Positions 1-11,179 of a DNA stretch of 64,000 nucleotides are shown piece after piece. The notes below the pieces were generated by a model that was not told the DNA's origin, searched no databases, and saw only the letters and a program-made list of their open reading frames with translations. A program made the position numbers and the translations under genes. How positions within the stretch are numbered: the stretch's first letter is position 1; each line of letters opens with the position of its first letter. The stretch is from Lasiosphaeria ovina (Eukaryota; Ascomycota; Sordariomycetes; Sordariales; Lasiosphaeriaceae): NCBI GenBank assembly GCA_033439765.1, contig JAULSN010000001.1, forward strand, positions 7,812,001-7,876,000, written 5' to 3'.

Positions 1-1
1 A

Positions 2-889
2 GGAGGGCTGCTGCGCGTGCCCTCGGCCGAACAGACAGCCTGCCAAGCACCAAAGCCCATCCTCCTGGATGTCGGCGAGATGAGCGTGCCATATGCTTGG
101 AGCCCCAATATTGTCGACGTGCAAACCTTCCGCGTCGGCCAATTCATTATAATCGTCTCGCCGTCCGAAGCCACGACCATGGCCGGTCGGCGGTGGCGCA
201 ACGCCGTGAAAGCCGCCGCGACAAGTCTCTCCCTGACCAACGGCGTCGAGCCGGCGGTCGTCCTGGGCGGGCCCGCCAACACGTACGCCCACTACGTGGC
301 CACGCCAGAAGAATACGGCATCCAGCGGTACGAGGGCGCCAGCACGCTGTTCGGCCCGTGGGAGCTGCCCGCCTACATCAACCTGACTCTCAAGGCGCTG
401 CCGTACCTCGCGCCGACCGCCACCGGCGCGCCGCCGCCCGGCCCCTCGCCGCCCGACAACCGCAACGCCAGCCTCAGCTTCATCACGGGCGTCGTGCAGG
501 ACAGCGCCCCCATCGGCTCCAGCTTCGGCGCGTGCACCGCGCAGCCCAGGTCCGCCTACGCGCGCGGCGACGTCGTCAACGCCACCTTTGTCGGCGCCAA
601 CCCGCGCAACAACCTGCGGCTCGAGGGCACGTACGCCGCCGTCGAGAAATTGGGGCCAGACGGCACGACCTGGGCCCAGGTCCGCAGCGACGAAGACTGG
701 GCCCTCGTCTACACGTGGTCTCGTACAAACTTCGTCCTTGGCTATAGTGCTGTTGTCATCTCCTGGGAGACGAGCGCCGCGGATGATGGCGCGGGCACGT
801 ATCGGATACGCTACTATGGCGACGCGAAGCCGCTGATTGGTAGCGTGAAGCCGTTTACCGGGACGAGTAATTCGTTTAAACTGAGCTAG
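2..889 (+). CDS. Neutral ceramidase, C-terminal part (5' end outside window)
   Basis: The reading frame is open from the window edge to TAG at 887-889, so the N-terminal part lies upstream of this window. The visible ~295 residues match the C-terminal half of neutral/alkaline ceramidases, which hydrolyse ceramide to sphingosine and fatty acid. Recognisable stretches are the VGQFIIIVSPSEATTMAGRR segment, the following PAVVLGGPANTYAHYVATPEEY segment (split here for length), and the late beta-rich domain with EGTYAAVEKLGPDGTTW and the closing YRIRYYGDAKP. The catalytic Ser and zinc histidines are expected in the missing N-terminal part. No intron is needed in this portion. It converges on dac1 and is not known to belong to GlcNAc metabolism, so it probably marks the left border of the cluster. 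Confidence 0.85.
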   Translation, partial: GGLLRVPSAEQTACQAPKPILLDVGEMSVPYAWSPNIVDVQTFRVGQFIIIVSPSEATTMAGRRWRNAVKAAATSLSLTNGVEPAVVLGGPANTYAHYVATPEEYGIQRYEGASTLFGPWELPAYINLTLKALPYLAPTATGAPPPGPSPPDNRNASLSFITGVVQDSAPIGSSFGACTAQPRSAYARGDVVNATFVGANPRNNLRLEGTYAAVEKLGPDGTTWAQVRSDEDWALVYTWSRTNFVLGYSAVVISWETSAADDGAGTYRIRYYGDAKPLIGSVKPFTGTSNSFKLS

Positions 890-1639
890 GTTCTGGTGGG
901 GGTTTGTGAATGGAGGGAAAAGGATGCGGATATATATATATATACCTTGGGAGGTAGTGAGGTTGGAAATTAGATGGATGGATGGATGGCATATACCTTG
1001 CCTACTTCGGTACGGAGTACTTGGGTATGTTTGGACTCGGATGTAATTAATTAAATTTTCAATGGGATGTGCATGCATATTGGGTAAGGCAAGGATTAAT
1101 TCTCCATCTTCATCTGATCTGGTTCTGAGATGTTCCTATGTTGAAAAAAAGATTCCTTGCTGAACTGGCCTGAGACGCCCTTTTCCGACTGAAGGACATA
1201 TCTATCCATCACTCCGAGTATCCGGTTTTTGTTATCTAAGACGGTTTATGCTATTTAGAACGTATAGGTTTTGGGATGTGCTATTTCTCGTCTTGACTAC
1301 CTATGTTGGTACCTTTCAGTCTTAACTACGTATTCACCCATCTACATTACGAGGTATATAAGATATCGGATGACGAGAGATCCGGGATTACTACAATTCA
1401 GAGCGCTGTGATGACAAGACTGTCAGGCAAATATCTATCAATACCCTCGTTTAGTGTGTCTAACGGGAACAATACAGATGTATTCTTGCAATCTTCTATT
1501 CTCCTTATCTACCCCGCTGCCTCTATCCATACTTAGGTATCCATATCTACGTTCTTGGTTTTGGATCATCCAACTGGATAGGGACATACTGTACCTAGCC
1601 TCTACAGAGAACCTGCCGGAACCACCGCCCAGCAGCACC
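890..1639. other. Intergenic, convergent 3' ends
   Basis: This gap lies between the stops of the ceramidase gene and dac1. It is AT-richer than its surroundings, with a TA run near 943-955, an ATGG/GATG tetranucleotide run at about 973-989, and the word TACGGAGTA at 1011-1019. I see no gene here; the short open frames lack coding character. Confidence 0.6.
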
Positions 1640-3072
1640 CTAAACTCCCTCCCCGGCCTCGGCCTCGCTGGCCCGGTCAAAGACCTTTGCGCCGAACTTC
1701 CAGACCTGATGCACCGCCAAGCTCCTGCCCATGCCCTCGACTGTCCCTGTCTCATCATCCAGGACAACCAAATCGGCATCGGCGCCCGCCTCGAGGCTGC
1801 CCTTGGCCGGCTGCACGCCGAGCATGGCGGCCGGGGTGGCGGTGACGGCGCGGAGGGCCTCTGGCACAGAAGCGCCGGACCAGCGCAGGAAGTTGTTGAC
1901 ACAGTCGAGCAGCGCGATGGAGCTGCCGGCGATGGTGTGGTCCGACCCTTCGAGCAGCAGTACCGCGCCCTTCTTGGTGATGAAGTGGTCGGCCGCCTCA
2001 CCGCCGTTGGTCCACGGGTACGTGCCATCGGGCAGCCCCACCAGGTGCATGGCGTCCGTCACTAGGATGAAGCCCGCCGGGTGCGCGTTCCACGCGATCT
2101 TGGTTGTTGCTGGGTGCAGGTGGATGCCGTCGGCGATGATGCCAAAGTACGGCCGCGAGCTGTTGTCGTTGTCGTTGTCGTTGTTGTTGTTCGCGGTGCC
2201 CAGCACACCAAAGATGCCCGGGTTGCGGTGGTGCAGCGGCCGCATGGCGTTGAACAGGTGCGTGATCATGGTGGCGCCTGCGGCCACGGCGGCCGACGCC
2301 TCTTCGTACGTGGCTTCCGAGTGGCCGATCGAGCAGACGATGCCGCGCGAGCGGAGCTCGGGGATGATCTTGGTCATCTGGCCCAGCTCGGGGGCGGCCG
2401 TGATCATCTTGACGGGGATGGGGAGTGCTGTCCCGGCGACGGCTGGGTTGATGTTTTTGGCCCCGTACATCTCCTCGAGGTCTGCGATGCTCTCGGCCTC
2501 GCGGAGGACCTTCGTGTTGTGGACCCCGTTCTTGCCGGGGTTTAGAAAGGGGCCTTCGAGGTGGGCGCCAAGGGACTCGGCCCCGTCCTCGGCGACCCGC
2601 GTCCTCCCTGACGGGCCGAGATGCGGAAGAACCTAGTTCGGTAAGCCAAGTCCATGCTCCATGCCATGCCTGACTTAACAGGAGACACGGCGTCACTCAC
2701 TTTCTTGTAGAGATGGCTTGTCTGGCTGGTCACGGTGGGGACGTACGAAGTCACTCCGGTCCGGACGAGCCTCCTATTCAGGTTGCGCACCTTCTTGGCA
2801 TACTGCGACATGTCGTCCAGGACGGTGGAGAAGTTGAAGCCATAGGCGCCGTTCAGCTGGCACTCTATGAAGCCCGGAGACACGATGCGGCCGCCGAGGT
2901 CGATGGTTTCGTCGGGTAGGATGAGCTCGTCGTAGAAGGTCGACTGGCTGCGGAGGATCTTGCCCGTGGCCGAGCTGACCCAGATGTCATCCCAGACCAA
3001 GTCGCTGCCGCGCACCAGCCGGCAGTTGGTCAACTTAGTGATGCCGTTTCCGGGAGCGGTTGCCAACGGCAT
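1640..3072 (-). CDS. dac1: N-acetylglucosamine-6-phosphate deacetylase
   Basis: Two exons: 3072-2701 and 2632-1640. The 68-nt intron has GTGAGT/CTAG borders. The product is 454 residues. The enzyme removes acetate from GlcNAc-6-P to give glucosamine-6-P in the cytosol. It has the NagA amidohydrolase landmarks: a Q-x-N pair (Q72, N74 in CQLNGAYGF), the metal-ligand Glu150 in AHLEGPFLNPG, His228 in IGHSEAT, His249 in THLFNAM, and the catalytic Asp317 in LVTDAMHLVG. An Asn/Asp-only insert at about residues 272-281, encoded by GTT/GTC-type repeats, sits in a surface loop. Start ATG 3072 gives the usual short beta domain before the barrel. It is divergent from the Ngs1-like gene across a shared 1.5 kb promoter. 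The symbol follows Trichoderma/Candida usage. Confidence 0.93.
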
Positions 3073-4590
3073 GGCTCAGGGCGGAACTGACAGCAACTGA
3101 ACTGCCAGTATGGTAGTAGTTGGTCTTGTTGTAGGGGAGTTTCTCAGCCAGGCCAGTGGTCCTGAGTAAGAAAGCGTTTCTGTGCCATAACTAACAGGAA
3201 CACGAAAACACAGAGAGAGAGAGAGAGACGGGACACCTGGGGAATAATAGCAGACGAGACGAGTTGCCGGCTACCTTGGCTTGCGCCGATGGAATCCGCC
3301 GGACAGAGCTTGGTGATGCGTTGAACCACTCACTTACTCCTCTCGACCCCTGAGCTCGAGCTGCCATCTCGCATCCACCGAGCTGCCAATGCCGCCGCCG
3401 AAGCGCCATGCAAGTGACGCAGACCGGGCACCTGGGTACCATGTGTTCCAGGTTTTTCGAGTTCCACAACTTGAGATTTTGGAAATAGCAGTCATCCAGC
3501 AGAGGTTACCTTGGCTTTACCTACGGACACATGAGCCCCAGATAACCGCCGATATACCACATAGGTAAGGTGGGTTGGTAGATGGATGCAAGCAATGTCT
3601 TGTTCTCAGTTGGCCCTTGCTAGTTGCCTTGGGATTTCCAACTGGACATCCACATGACCATTGTCTTGCTTTGCATTCGCCAGACAGACAAGCCCTAGCC
3701 AGGCACCTTGTCGCCCCTGCATCAGTGGAAGTTTGCTTGCCACAAGGAAGGTACGGTGGCATGACAAGCAACCTGGTGCAATGTGAGGTGTGCTGTGCTG
3801 TACCGTACATTACAATTACAGTACGATACTCGTTGGTGCGGCGCGATGAGTGCGGTGGTCTCGTTGAACATGGAAGCAGAGGCACCCCTTGTTGGAAACT
3901 CACTCCAAGCTTCTCTCTTTGGCCTGTCTCAACTTTTGGCTCGTGCTATGCCTCCATCCAAATTCTCTGGGTCCAAGGGCAGGAAGCAGCAGGGGATGTA
4001 ACGTTGCCGGATCGCAGCGAGAAAGAGGCTGGATAGTACCTACCTAATGCGGCTAAGTGCGTTTCCGCTTGTTCCTTCCTGCCTTTCCTCCGTTCTGCGA
4101 TTTCCAATTGATTCCCGCTCGCCATTGGCTGCCTGAACGTGGAAGGGCCAGATGGAAGTTCTTGATGGGGTTCAAATGGGGTCTTGCGTTCTGTCAGCGA
4201 ACGAGGAAGTCGCAGCTCCCCTCCCCCCTCAGCTGGTGCCACAAACCATTCAGTACCTCAGGCTGTGCGCCGTGGACAACAGATTTGAAGGTACTACCCA
4301 CCTCAAGGCAAGGTAGCCACGGGAGCTAGCCAGACCCCCCGAGGTCCACCAGTGACAGTCTGGCAGCTCTACTCCAACAATCCCACTGGATACCCCATCA
4401 CGCATAACCTACCTCGATGAACGGCGGGCACTCGCCGCAGATTGTTGTTACACCTGTGGCCAGTCTCACCCGAGCGACCACCTCAGCACTGCGACAGCCA
4501 ACGACGAGATGAGGTGATGCCGCCCTAACGTGACAACCGCCCCACGACCACCGCCTCGAACTACCTACTAGTACCTACCTGTCAATCAAC
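3073..4590. promoter_or_regulatory. Shared divergent promoter of dac1 and the Ngs1-like gene
   Basis: This 1.5 kb gap holds the 5' sides of both dac1 (leftward) and the GH3-GNAT gene (rightward), so both can respond to the same sites. It contains a GCCACAAAC site at about 4229-4237, which resembles the Ndt80-family core (gNCRCAAA), a short GA run near 3211-3228, and the repeated word ACCTACCT at about 4039 and just before the ATG at 4591. The open frames of 100-150 codons here have no family resemblance and run on both strands; I treat them as chance. Confidence 0.5.
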
Positions 4591-7500
4591 ATGGCTAAGT
4601 TGGACGCGGACCTGGACCCGCTATGGCAGGATCTGGACTGGTAACTCTCTCCCCCCTTGCCCTTCCTTGCCTTGGCCCAGGGGCGCCTTCGTCATTTTGC
4701 ACCCCCGTTGCCTCAGCGGGTGCGGATGTATGTCCCGTGCGCGGCCCGATACCGTGCTGTCGGATCGACGCCCTCGCCGCTGTCCCGGCCGGGAAATACA
4801 CACGCAGCATGTGGTCATGGTGTCCGCGGCTTGCTGACAAGATGGCTTCTCATCAGGGCGATTGGCCAGATGCTGATTATGGGATGGGACGGCACCGAGG
4901 TCACGCCGCAGATACGTCACCTCATCGAGGACCACCATCTCGGCTCTATTCTCCTGACGGCGAAGAACCTCAAATGTTGTTCTTGCCCTGCCCCGACTCT
5001 TGTCTCTGTGAAACCCCCCTATAGGAGCATGTAATGCATACGGGGGAGTATCGAAGGTTGCTAACGTACAACTGTTGAAACCAGCTGCCAACCAGACGGC
5101 CAAGCTTGTGCAGGAGCTGCAGACTATTGCCCACCAGGCCGGCCACCCACACCCCCTGTTGATTGCCCTAGACCAGGAGAATGGCGGTGTAAACAGCCTC
5201 TTTGATGAGGACTACATTTGCCAGTTCCCTAGTTCCATGGGCCAGGCCGCCGCTGGCAATGCCGACCTAGCATACAAGATTGCCAAGGCTACGGCAACAG
5301 AAGTGTCGGCTGTCGGTGTCAATCTAATCCTCGGGCCCGTGTTGGATGTCCTCACAAATGCCCGTTACCAACCGCTCGGCGTCCGCGCTACCGGCGATGA
5401 CCCACAGGAGGTGTCGCAGTACGGCATTGCCGCCATGAACGGCTACAAAGACGCCGGACTGGCCACCTGCGGGAAGCACTTTCCTTCTTATGGGAATCTG
5501 GACTTCCTCGGCTCCAGCTTGGACATTCCCATCATTACCCAGACCCTGGAAGAGCTCTCTCTCAGCGCTCTTGTCCCGTTCCGCAATGCCATCGCCACGG
5601 GGAACCTTGATGCCATGTTTGTTGGCGGCTGCGGCATAACGAACCCTTCCATGAACGTGAACCATGCCTGCCTGTCTGACCAGGTCGTTGACGACCTTCT
5701 GAGAAACGAGCTGGGCTTCAACGGCGTTGCCATCTCCGAGTGTCTTGAGATGGAGGTTCTCCGAAACGAGATAGGGGTCAAGACCGGCACGGTCATGGCC
5801 GTCGAGGCCGGTTGCGATCTGGTGCTGCTTTGCCGTGCTTTTGACGTGCAGCTCGAAGCCATCTCGGGGCTCAAGCTCGGAGTCGAGAATGAGCTGCTCA
5901 CCAAGGAACGCATCTATACTTCCCTAAAGCGTGTTCTCCGCATGAAGAACTCGTGTACCTCGTGGTCCAAGGCCTTGAATCCTGCCGGAATCTCTTTGCT
6001 GTCTAAAATCCACCCCGGCCACCTCGCGCTTTCCATGAAGGCGTATGATGACTCGATCACGGTCATGAGGGACAACGAAAAGCTCCTTCCTCTAAACGAA
6101 TCTATGCACCAGGAAGAGGAGCTGCTCCTGCTGACCCCCTTAGTGAAGCCACTCCCCGCGTCCTCTCTGACCAAGAGCATTCTCGAGTCAAAAAATAAGA
6201 CGGAGAGCACACCGACAATGCACGACAAATGGTCTCACCGCGACCGTGGAGCCGCCATGAGTGGCGAGGGCGTGTTTAGGGAGTTTGGAAGGTCTCTTGC
6301 ACGTGCCCGACACGGCAAGCTCTTACACACTTCTTACACTGCAAACGGAGTACGACCAGGTTAGCATGAGCCGCTTGCCTATTATTTATCTCAACAGCTG
6401 CTAACATGTAGTAGTCCACGAGAACTTGATTCACCGGGCATCTTGCATCATCATTGTGACTGCCGACGCGAATCGCAACTTGTATCAGGCTGGCTTCACC
6501 AAACATGTCGCCATGATGTGTTCGATGCTGCGAGCAAGTGGCCAGAAGAAATCGTTGCTGGTTGTCGCTGTCAGCTCACCATACGATTTTGCTATGGATA
6601 AATCTATCGGGACATACATCTGCACCTTTGACTTCACCGAGATGGCCATGGCCGCCCTTGTGCGGGTGCTGTTCGGCGATTTTGCGCCGCGCGGAACACT
6701 GCCGGGTACATTGAGGAAGAGCAAAAAGGTGCTCAAATCGAGGCAGCACTGGCTGGTTGAGCCATACAACCGGGATCGTGACGGAAGAGGCCTCGACGAC
6801 CTCCTCCAAACACTTGCCAGGGCAAGCGCGCCAAACTACCAGTTCTTACAAAAGACAGGCGCCAACACGTTCGAACTCTCCAACCCAAATATCGGCGAAG
6901 CGCACTTTGTCGTACGGAACAGCAGCACACAGGCTCTCTACGGATTCTGCGCGACGTACTACACAAAAGGAACGGGAATTCTTGGCGCCATCTTTGTGGA
7001 CCCGGCGAAACGCAACGTGTCAATTGGAAGATCACTTCATCGCAGGGCCCTGCGAGGCTTAACCCAACAGCGGGGTGTCATGAAGATTCAGCTTGGGATG
7101 TGCTTCCCTGGGGTCTTCTTGGGGATCCCCGCAGATGACAGCGCCGGACTGAAGGCCTGGTTTGCTGGTAGCGGCTGGGACCTGCAGTTCCCGAAGCGAT
7201 TGGTGAATATGGGCATACCGGAGCTGGCCAGCTGGAGTGCCCCCGAGGGCTTATTACAGAGCATCCAGAGAGCCAGCATCAGCTTTGACCTTATTCTCGG
7301 CCCGGATAACGCCGAGAGCGTCTTGAACCACGTCGGAACCCATGCCAGCCCCGAAGTTTTCGACTTGTATAAATTTGCGCTGCAAGAGACGAAGACGTGC
7401 GGTGTTGTGCGGGCCAAAAGCCCCGTCGACAGTCTGCTAGGCACTGTGATTATCTGCAGTCCCGGAAGCCCCCTTCACAGCTATATTCCATCGCTGCAGT

Positions 7501-7811
7501 CTTTCAGAGGCGAGCTCGTTGGGGGCATCATTGCACCTATTGTGCCGTCAACCGCCCAGGCTGCACTGGTACTCCAGGGGCTGGCTCTAATGGGCGTGAG
7601 ACAGAACAAGGCACACAAGTCAGCCAGAAGTGTGCTGAGCTGGGTTGCAGACGAGCTGTACGAGCCGCTTTTGGCAATGGGATTTGATGTGTTACAGGCT
7701 TTTGAAGAGATTACAAACTCGCCTGAAAATGTGAGTCTCCTTTCAGCATTTTTCTGACTAACAAGTGGCCGCAACTAACCCTTGGACAAACAGTGGACAG
7801 ACCTTGGATAG
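4591..7811 (+). CDS. ngs1: GH3-like plus GNAT protein, Ngs1/Nag3 type (probable GlcNAc sensor/acetyltransferase)
   Basis: Five exons: 4591-4640, 4857-4975, 5085-6359, 6412-7730 and 7794-7811, giving 926 residues. Residues ~18-330 resemble the GH3 barrel of NagZ-type beta-N-acetylglucosaminidases (IGQMLIMGWDGTEVTPQI, GPVLDV, CGKHFP). A GH3 second domain follows, ending in the FGDFAPRGTLPG region. The C-terminal ~330 residues are GNAT-like, with an R-x-x-x-x-G acetyl-CoA-type loop at R682 (KRNVSIGRSL). The GH3 nucleophile position reads Glu275 (AISECLEM, where NagZ has SDDLSM), and the NagZ catalytic His motif (GHGDT..DSH) is replaced by SYGNLDFLGSS. Candida Ngs1, with this architecture, binds GlcNAc and acetylates histones; Trichoderma calls its cluster GH3 nag3. 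I infer a sensor. Intron 2 has a weak GTTGTT donor, and intron 3 ends in tandem TAGTAG. Confidence 0.85.
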
Positions 7812-9159
7812 TGAGCTGTGTGAAGGATTTTGTTAATTTTTGGTTTGACCAATTTAAGAGACATACTAGGGTCATGTTCATTCTTGTATGCTATGCGTGG
7901 AACACATATGTAGGAAATGTGTGGTGGATTACTTGAGGAATCCAAGCTATCTGCCCGCAGGCGAGAAATCTATGGTGGGGGGATAGGCTGGTGGTACAGG
8001 GACCATTAGGTGGTCCCGGCAAGACCAGGCTTGGCCCGTACCTAGCACATATTCTATATATTGTGTCTTGTTGTCTTGTTGTGCTTATTCTGAAGTCTAC
8101 GGTTACTTCCTTTGCGAATCAAATCGACGTCGACTCTCATCCAAGAGATGAGCAGCTGTCACGGCCGCTTAGCAGCCCCCACCAGCTGGTGATGTCAAAG
8201 GGTTGGGGTTTCCCCGCATAGGGGCGCAGAATTGTCTAGCGGACCCACTCGATCGCGGGAAGAGCCCTGTAGATTCGCTGCGCCTTCGGCCTTATTTCCC
8301 CTCAGCGGGCCACTCTTCCCCCCAGATTCCGAGATTCAAACGGCGCCAAGAACACCCGCTGATACGTGGTTGGACAGCGTTGTTATCGGCTGATAGGAAC
8401 AGCATCCAGCCACCCGCAGAGCACAGAGCAGAGCTGGTCGAAACTTGACTGCCAGCCACTGCCTCAGAGGGGCAGGAGGCCAGATGAGTACTGCCCTGTA
8501 CATGTACAGTTAAGTTAAGTTTTGAAGCGATATTGTCAAGGGGGGTCAATCCCATTATCAACCCTATAACTTGAGGAAAGAGATGGAACAGCCACGTGGA
8601 GGCCTACTCACATGGTGCCTGCCCGCTTTACACTACGGATGAAATTAAGAGGCTAGTATCTTGCCCAAATACGGAAGGAAGCCACCCCATGAAAACAGTT
8701 CTATCGGCTCCAGAGGAAGGCGTGGTGCGGGAAGCTACATAGCTCTAATCGCAGCGTTCGAAACGTGTGTGTGCGCCCTCGAACAGGGGGACCAGAGGGG
8801 TCGGTCCGGGTTAAACAGAGTAGTAATCGGCCAACTCTCCCCACTTCTCTCTGCTGTCCAAGTTAATTAACAGAGAGCCCGGTCCGACGAGTTCTAGACT
8901 AGAACCTGCGGATTTTCGCGGGCGATTATTGCTGTTTTGACCGCAGCCGCCACTCCGCTACTATCCATACTATACCTATACTCTGTACATACAGATACGA
9001 TACTGCACAGTGCCTGCCTGCCTGCCTGCCTACGTCGCAGATGAACATGGCTCGTTGACGGCCAGCGCAGGCGCAGATCTCTCGGATTGACGGATTGAGA
9101 TTTCCCTCGGACCGACCGCATGAGCCGCGCCTTCGTCCCGACGCAGCGATGAGAAGGCG
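7812..9159. promoter_or_regulatory. Intergenic: 3' side of ngs1 and promoter/leader of ron1
   Basis: No gene is seen here. A TTTGCGAAT stretch at about 8111 contains the reverse of an Ndt80-like CRCAAA core. A TGCC tetranucleotide run sits at about 9010-9030, immediately followed by the short upstream open frames of ron1. The remaining sequence is unremarkable. Confidence 0.45.
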
Positions 9160-9240
9160 ATGGCCATGGCCGCTTTCAATTCCCTGCCGGCGCTGTCATC
9201 CTCGGGCGCCACACCCGGTGGTGGTGGTGCTGATGCCCTA
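9041..9240 (+). promoter_or_regulatory. Cluster of three upstream open reading frames before/over the ron1 start
   Basis: Three ATGs precede the main ATG at 9160, each in a different frame from it. They are 9041 (MNMAR, stop 9056-9058), 9120 (MSRAFVPTQR, stop TGA 9150-9152) and 9149 (30 codons, running past the main start). The second stop and the third ATG overlap as ATGA. Whether they are translated depends on the transcription start, which cannot be read from sequence. Confidence 0.5.
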
Positions 9241-10329
9241 GGAGGCCTGACTGCCTCGTCGGGTCCCTCGCTCGGCCTCGACGCCTTTGACCCAGACATC
9301 GCCTTTGACGAGTCGCTTCTGTGAGTACCAGACCAGACTTGGCTAGGTAGCAGAGCAGAGCAGAGCGGAACAAGCTGACTCGTTCGGCTTGCCCGAGGGT
9401 CAGCGACAGCATCAACGGCGGCCTGTCGACGCTCCCCTTCACCCCAACACAGTACGACTTCGAGACCTTTAGCACAACCTTTGAGGACCCGTTTTCGTAC
9501 CCCACACGACACTATGATGGCGCCGGCGCCGTCGACGCCGAGATCTTCAACGACGATGCCGCCTCGCCCCAGGAGCTTGACAACAAGCTGCTAGGCTTTA
9601 GCGCCCTCATCCCCGGCGTCGCCGCCCTTGTTGACGAGGCTGGCCAGTTTGCCGAGCCCAACATGACAGCCGAGCTGTACGGCATGTTCTTCGTCGCCGA
9701 GGACGTCTTTGGCGGCGAGAACACGGGTCGCCCCCTCGAGCTGACGTGCTACCGCCGCAATCTCTGGCAGTGCTCGGGCCAGATCACCCTTCCGCGCCAC
9801 ATTGCCCACTGCGTCGACGACCAGGGCCGCCAGATGCCTGTCGTCGACCTCGCCGCCTCCATCACAGCCATTGAGAGCATCGAGGGCAAGTCCACCGAGA
9901 TCATATCCATCCCCTGGAAGAGCAGCAATCCCCCGCTAGGCGGAGCAACAGGAGCCGAGGACACCAAGGTGGCAAGCCCCCCGCCCAACGTGCCGGTAGA
10001 CCTCAGCAGTGGCCAGGAGCTTGACGGCAGCCGTGTGACGGTGCCTGTCTCATGGAAGCGGCTTCAGTTCAAGCACGCCACGGCCAACAACGGCCGCCGC
10101 AAGGGCCTCCAGCAGCACTACGTCGTGCAGATCAACCTGCTGGCCAAGACCAAGAGCGGCGAGTACATCAAGATTGCCGAGGTCCAATCCGGCCCCGTCA
10201 TCGTGCGTGGCCGTAGTCCACGGAACTTTGACAGCCGAAAAGATGTGCCGTTGACGGGAGACAAGAAACTCGACCGGAGGACCACAGACCCACCCGTGTT
10301 GACGTCGACCGGGGGCGGGCCGGGCACGA

Positions 10330-10393
<64 letters not shown>

Positions 10394-11179
10394 ACAACAA
10401 CAACAACAACAACAATATTCACATCAGCTTCAGCCCCAGGAAAGGGGAGATCTGGCGCAAAACCTTCAGCGCTACCACTCGCTTGGGAATATACAGGTAT
10501 GGTTCTTTGTTCTACACTAATCCTGGTAAACATAGAAGGGCCTAACAGTTGCCCCTTTTCAGCAGCAGTCTGGCGATTGGTCAACACCGCAATCGTTCGC
10601 CACGCCAAATGTTCACCCAAGCAAAAAGGTGGCAGTCTCACCCGGCTTGACGCGGCCTCCAGTGCCGACGTGGGGCTCCGACACTACCAGTTCCAGGGGC
10701 AACAGCAAGTTCGCCGGCCTCTCCTCACCGCAGTCCCAGTTGATGTCTAAACAGACATCGCACGGCGCCGCCGGAGGACCCACGCTACCTATAAATCTTT
10801 CTTTATCGGAAGACGAGCGCAGCCCAAACCGGTCCGGCCCCGAAAGCACGCAAAGCCCCCAGTTCGCCAAGTCAATAGCGTCAGTTTCCGCCGGCGGTCT
10901 CGCCGGGCAAAACCACCCGAACGGCAGTCCGCTTGAGACGGCCGACATGCTGTACGAGTATTTCCCGCTCAGTCTAGACGACTGGTAAGTCCCCCATCCT
11001 ACGGTACTGTTATGCTACCTAGTGCGAACGGTCCGTTGACAAGCCTTTTTATCGCAAACAGGATGCCTCCCGTCGACGCCATCTACCGTCCGCATGTCGT
11101 GCACCACACCATCGTGCCGCCCGAGGTCAAGGCGCAGCAGATCAAGAGCAAGACGAAACGATATTTTGCTGCCGAGTGA
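9160..11179 (+). CDS. ron1: Ndt80/PhoG-family transcription factor, Ron1-like regulator of GlcNAc catabolism
   Basis: Four exons: 9160-9320, 9404-10496, 10563-10984 and 11062-11179, giving 597 residues. The Ndt80 DNA-binding fold spans roughly residues 130-335. It includes ELTCYRRNLWQCSGQITLPR at ~166, VPVSWKRLQFKHATANNGRR, QQHYVVQINLLAK, and the closing VIVRGRSPRNFDSRKD. A run of 28 glutamines follows (10332-10415, residues 364-391), CAG at the 5' side and CAA/CAG mixed towards the 3' side. The tail is Ser/Pro/Gln-rich, with a short acidic end before YEYFPLSLDDW. Ron1 of Trichoderma and Rep1 of Candida, both Ndt80-type, activate GlcNAc genes; the position inside the cluster supports the same role. 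Intron 2 ends in CAGCAGCAG, so the first Gln residues of exon 3 may vary. Confidence 0.88.
10332..10415 (+). repeat. (CAG/CAA)n coding polyglutamine tract in ron1
   Basis: There are 28 uninterrupted Gln codons: a pure CAG block, then CAACAG alternation, then a CAA block. The pure CAG part is the segment most prone to length change. Confidence 0.95.

Noticed and set aside
3575..4036. 153-codon open frame in the dac1/ngs1 promoter
   Set aside because: It has no domain or composition typical of a protein, overlaps open frames on the other strand, and lies in a promoter.
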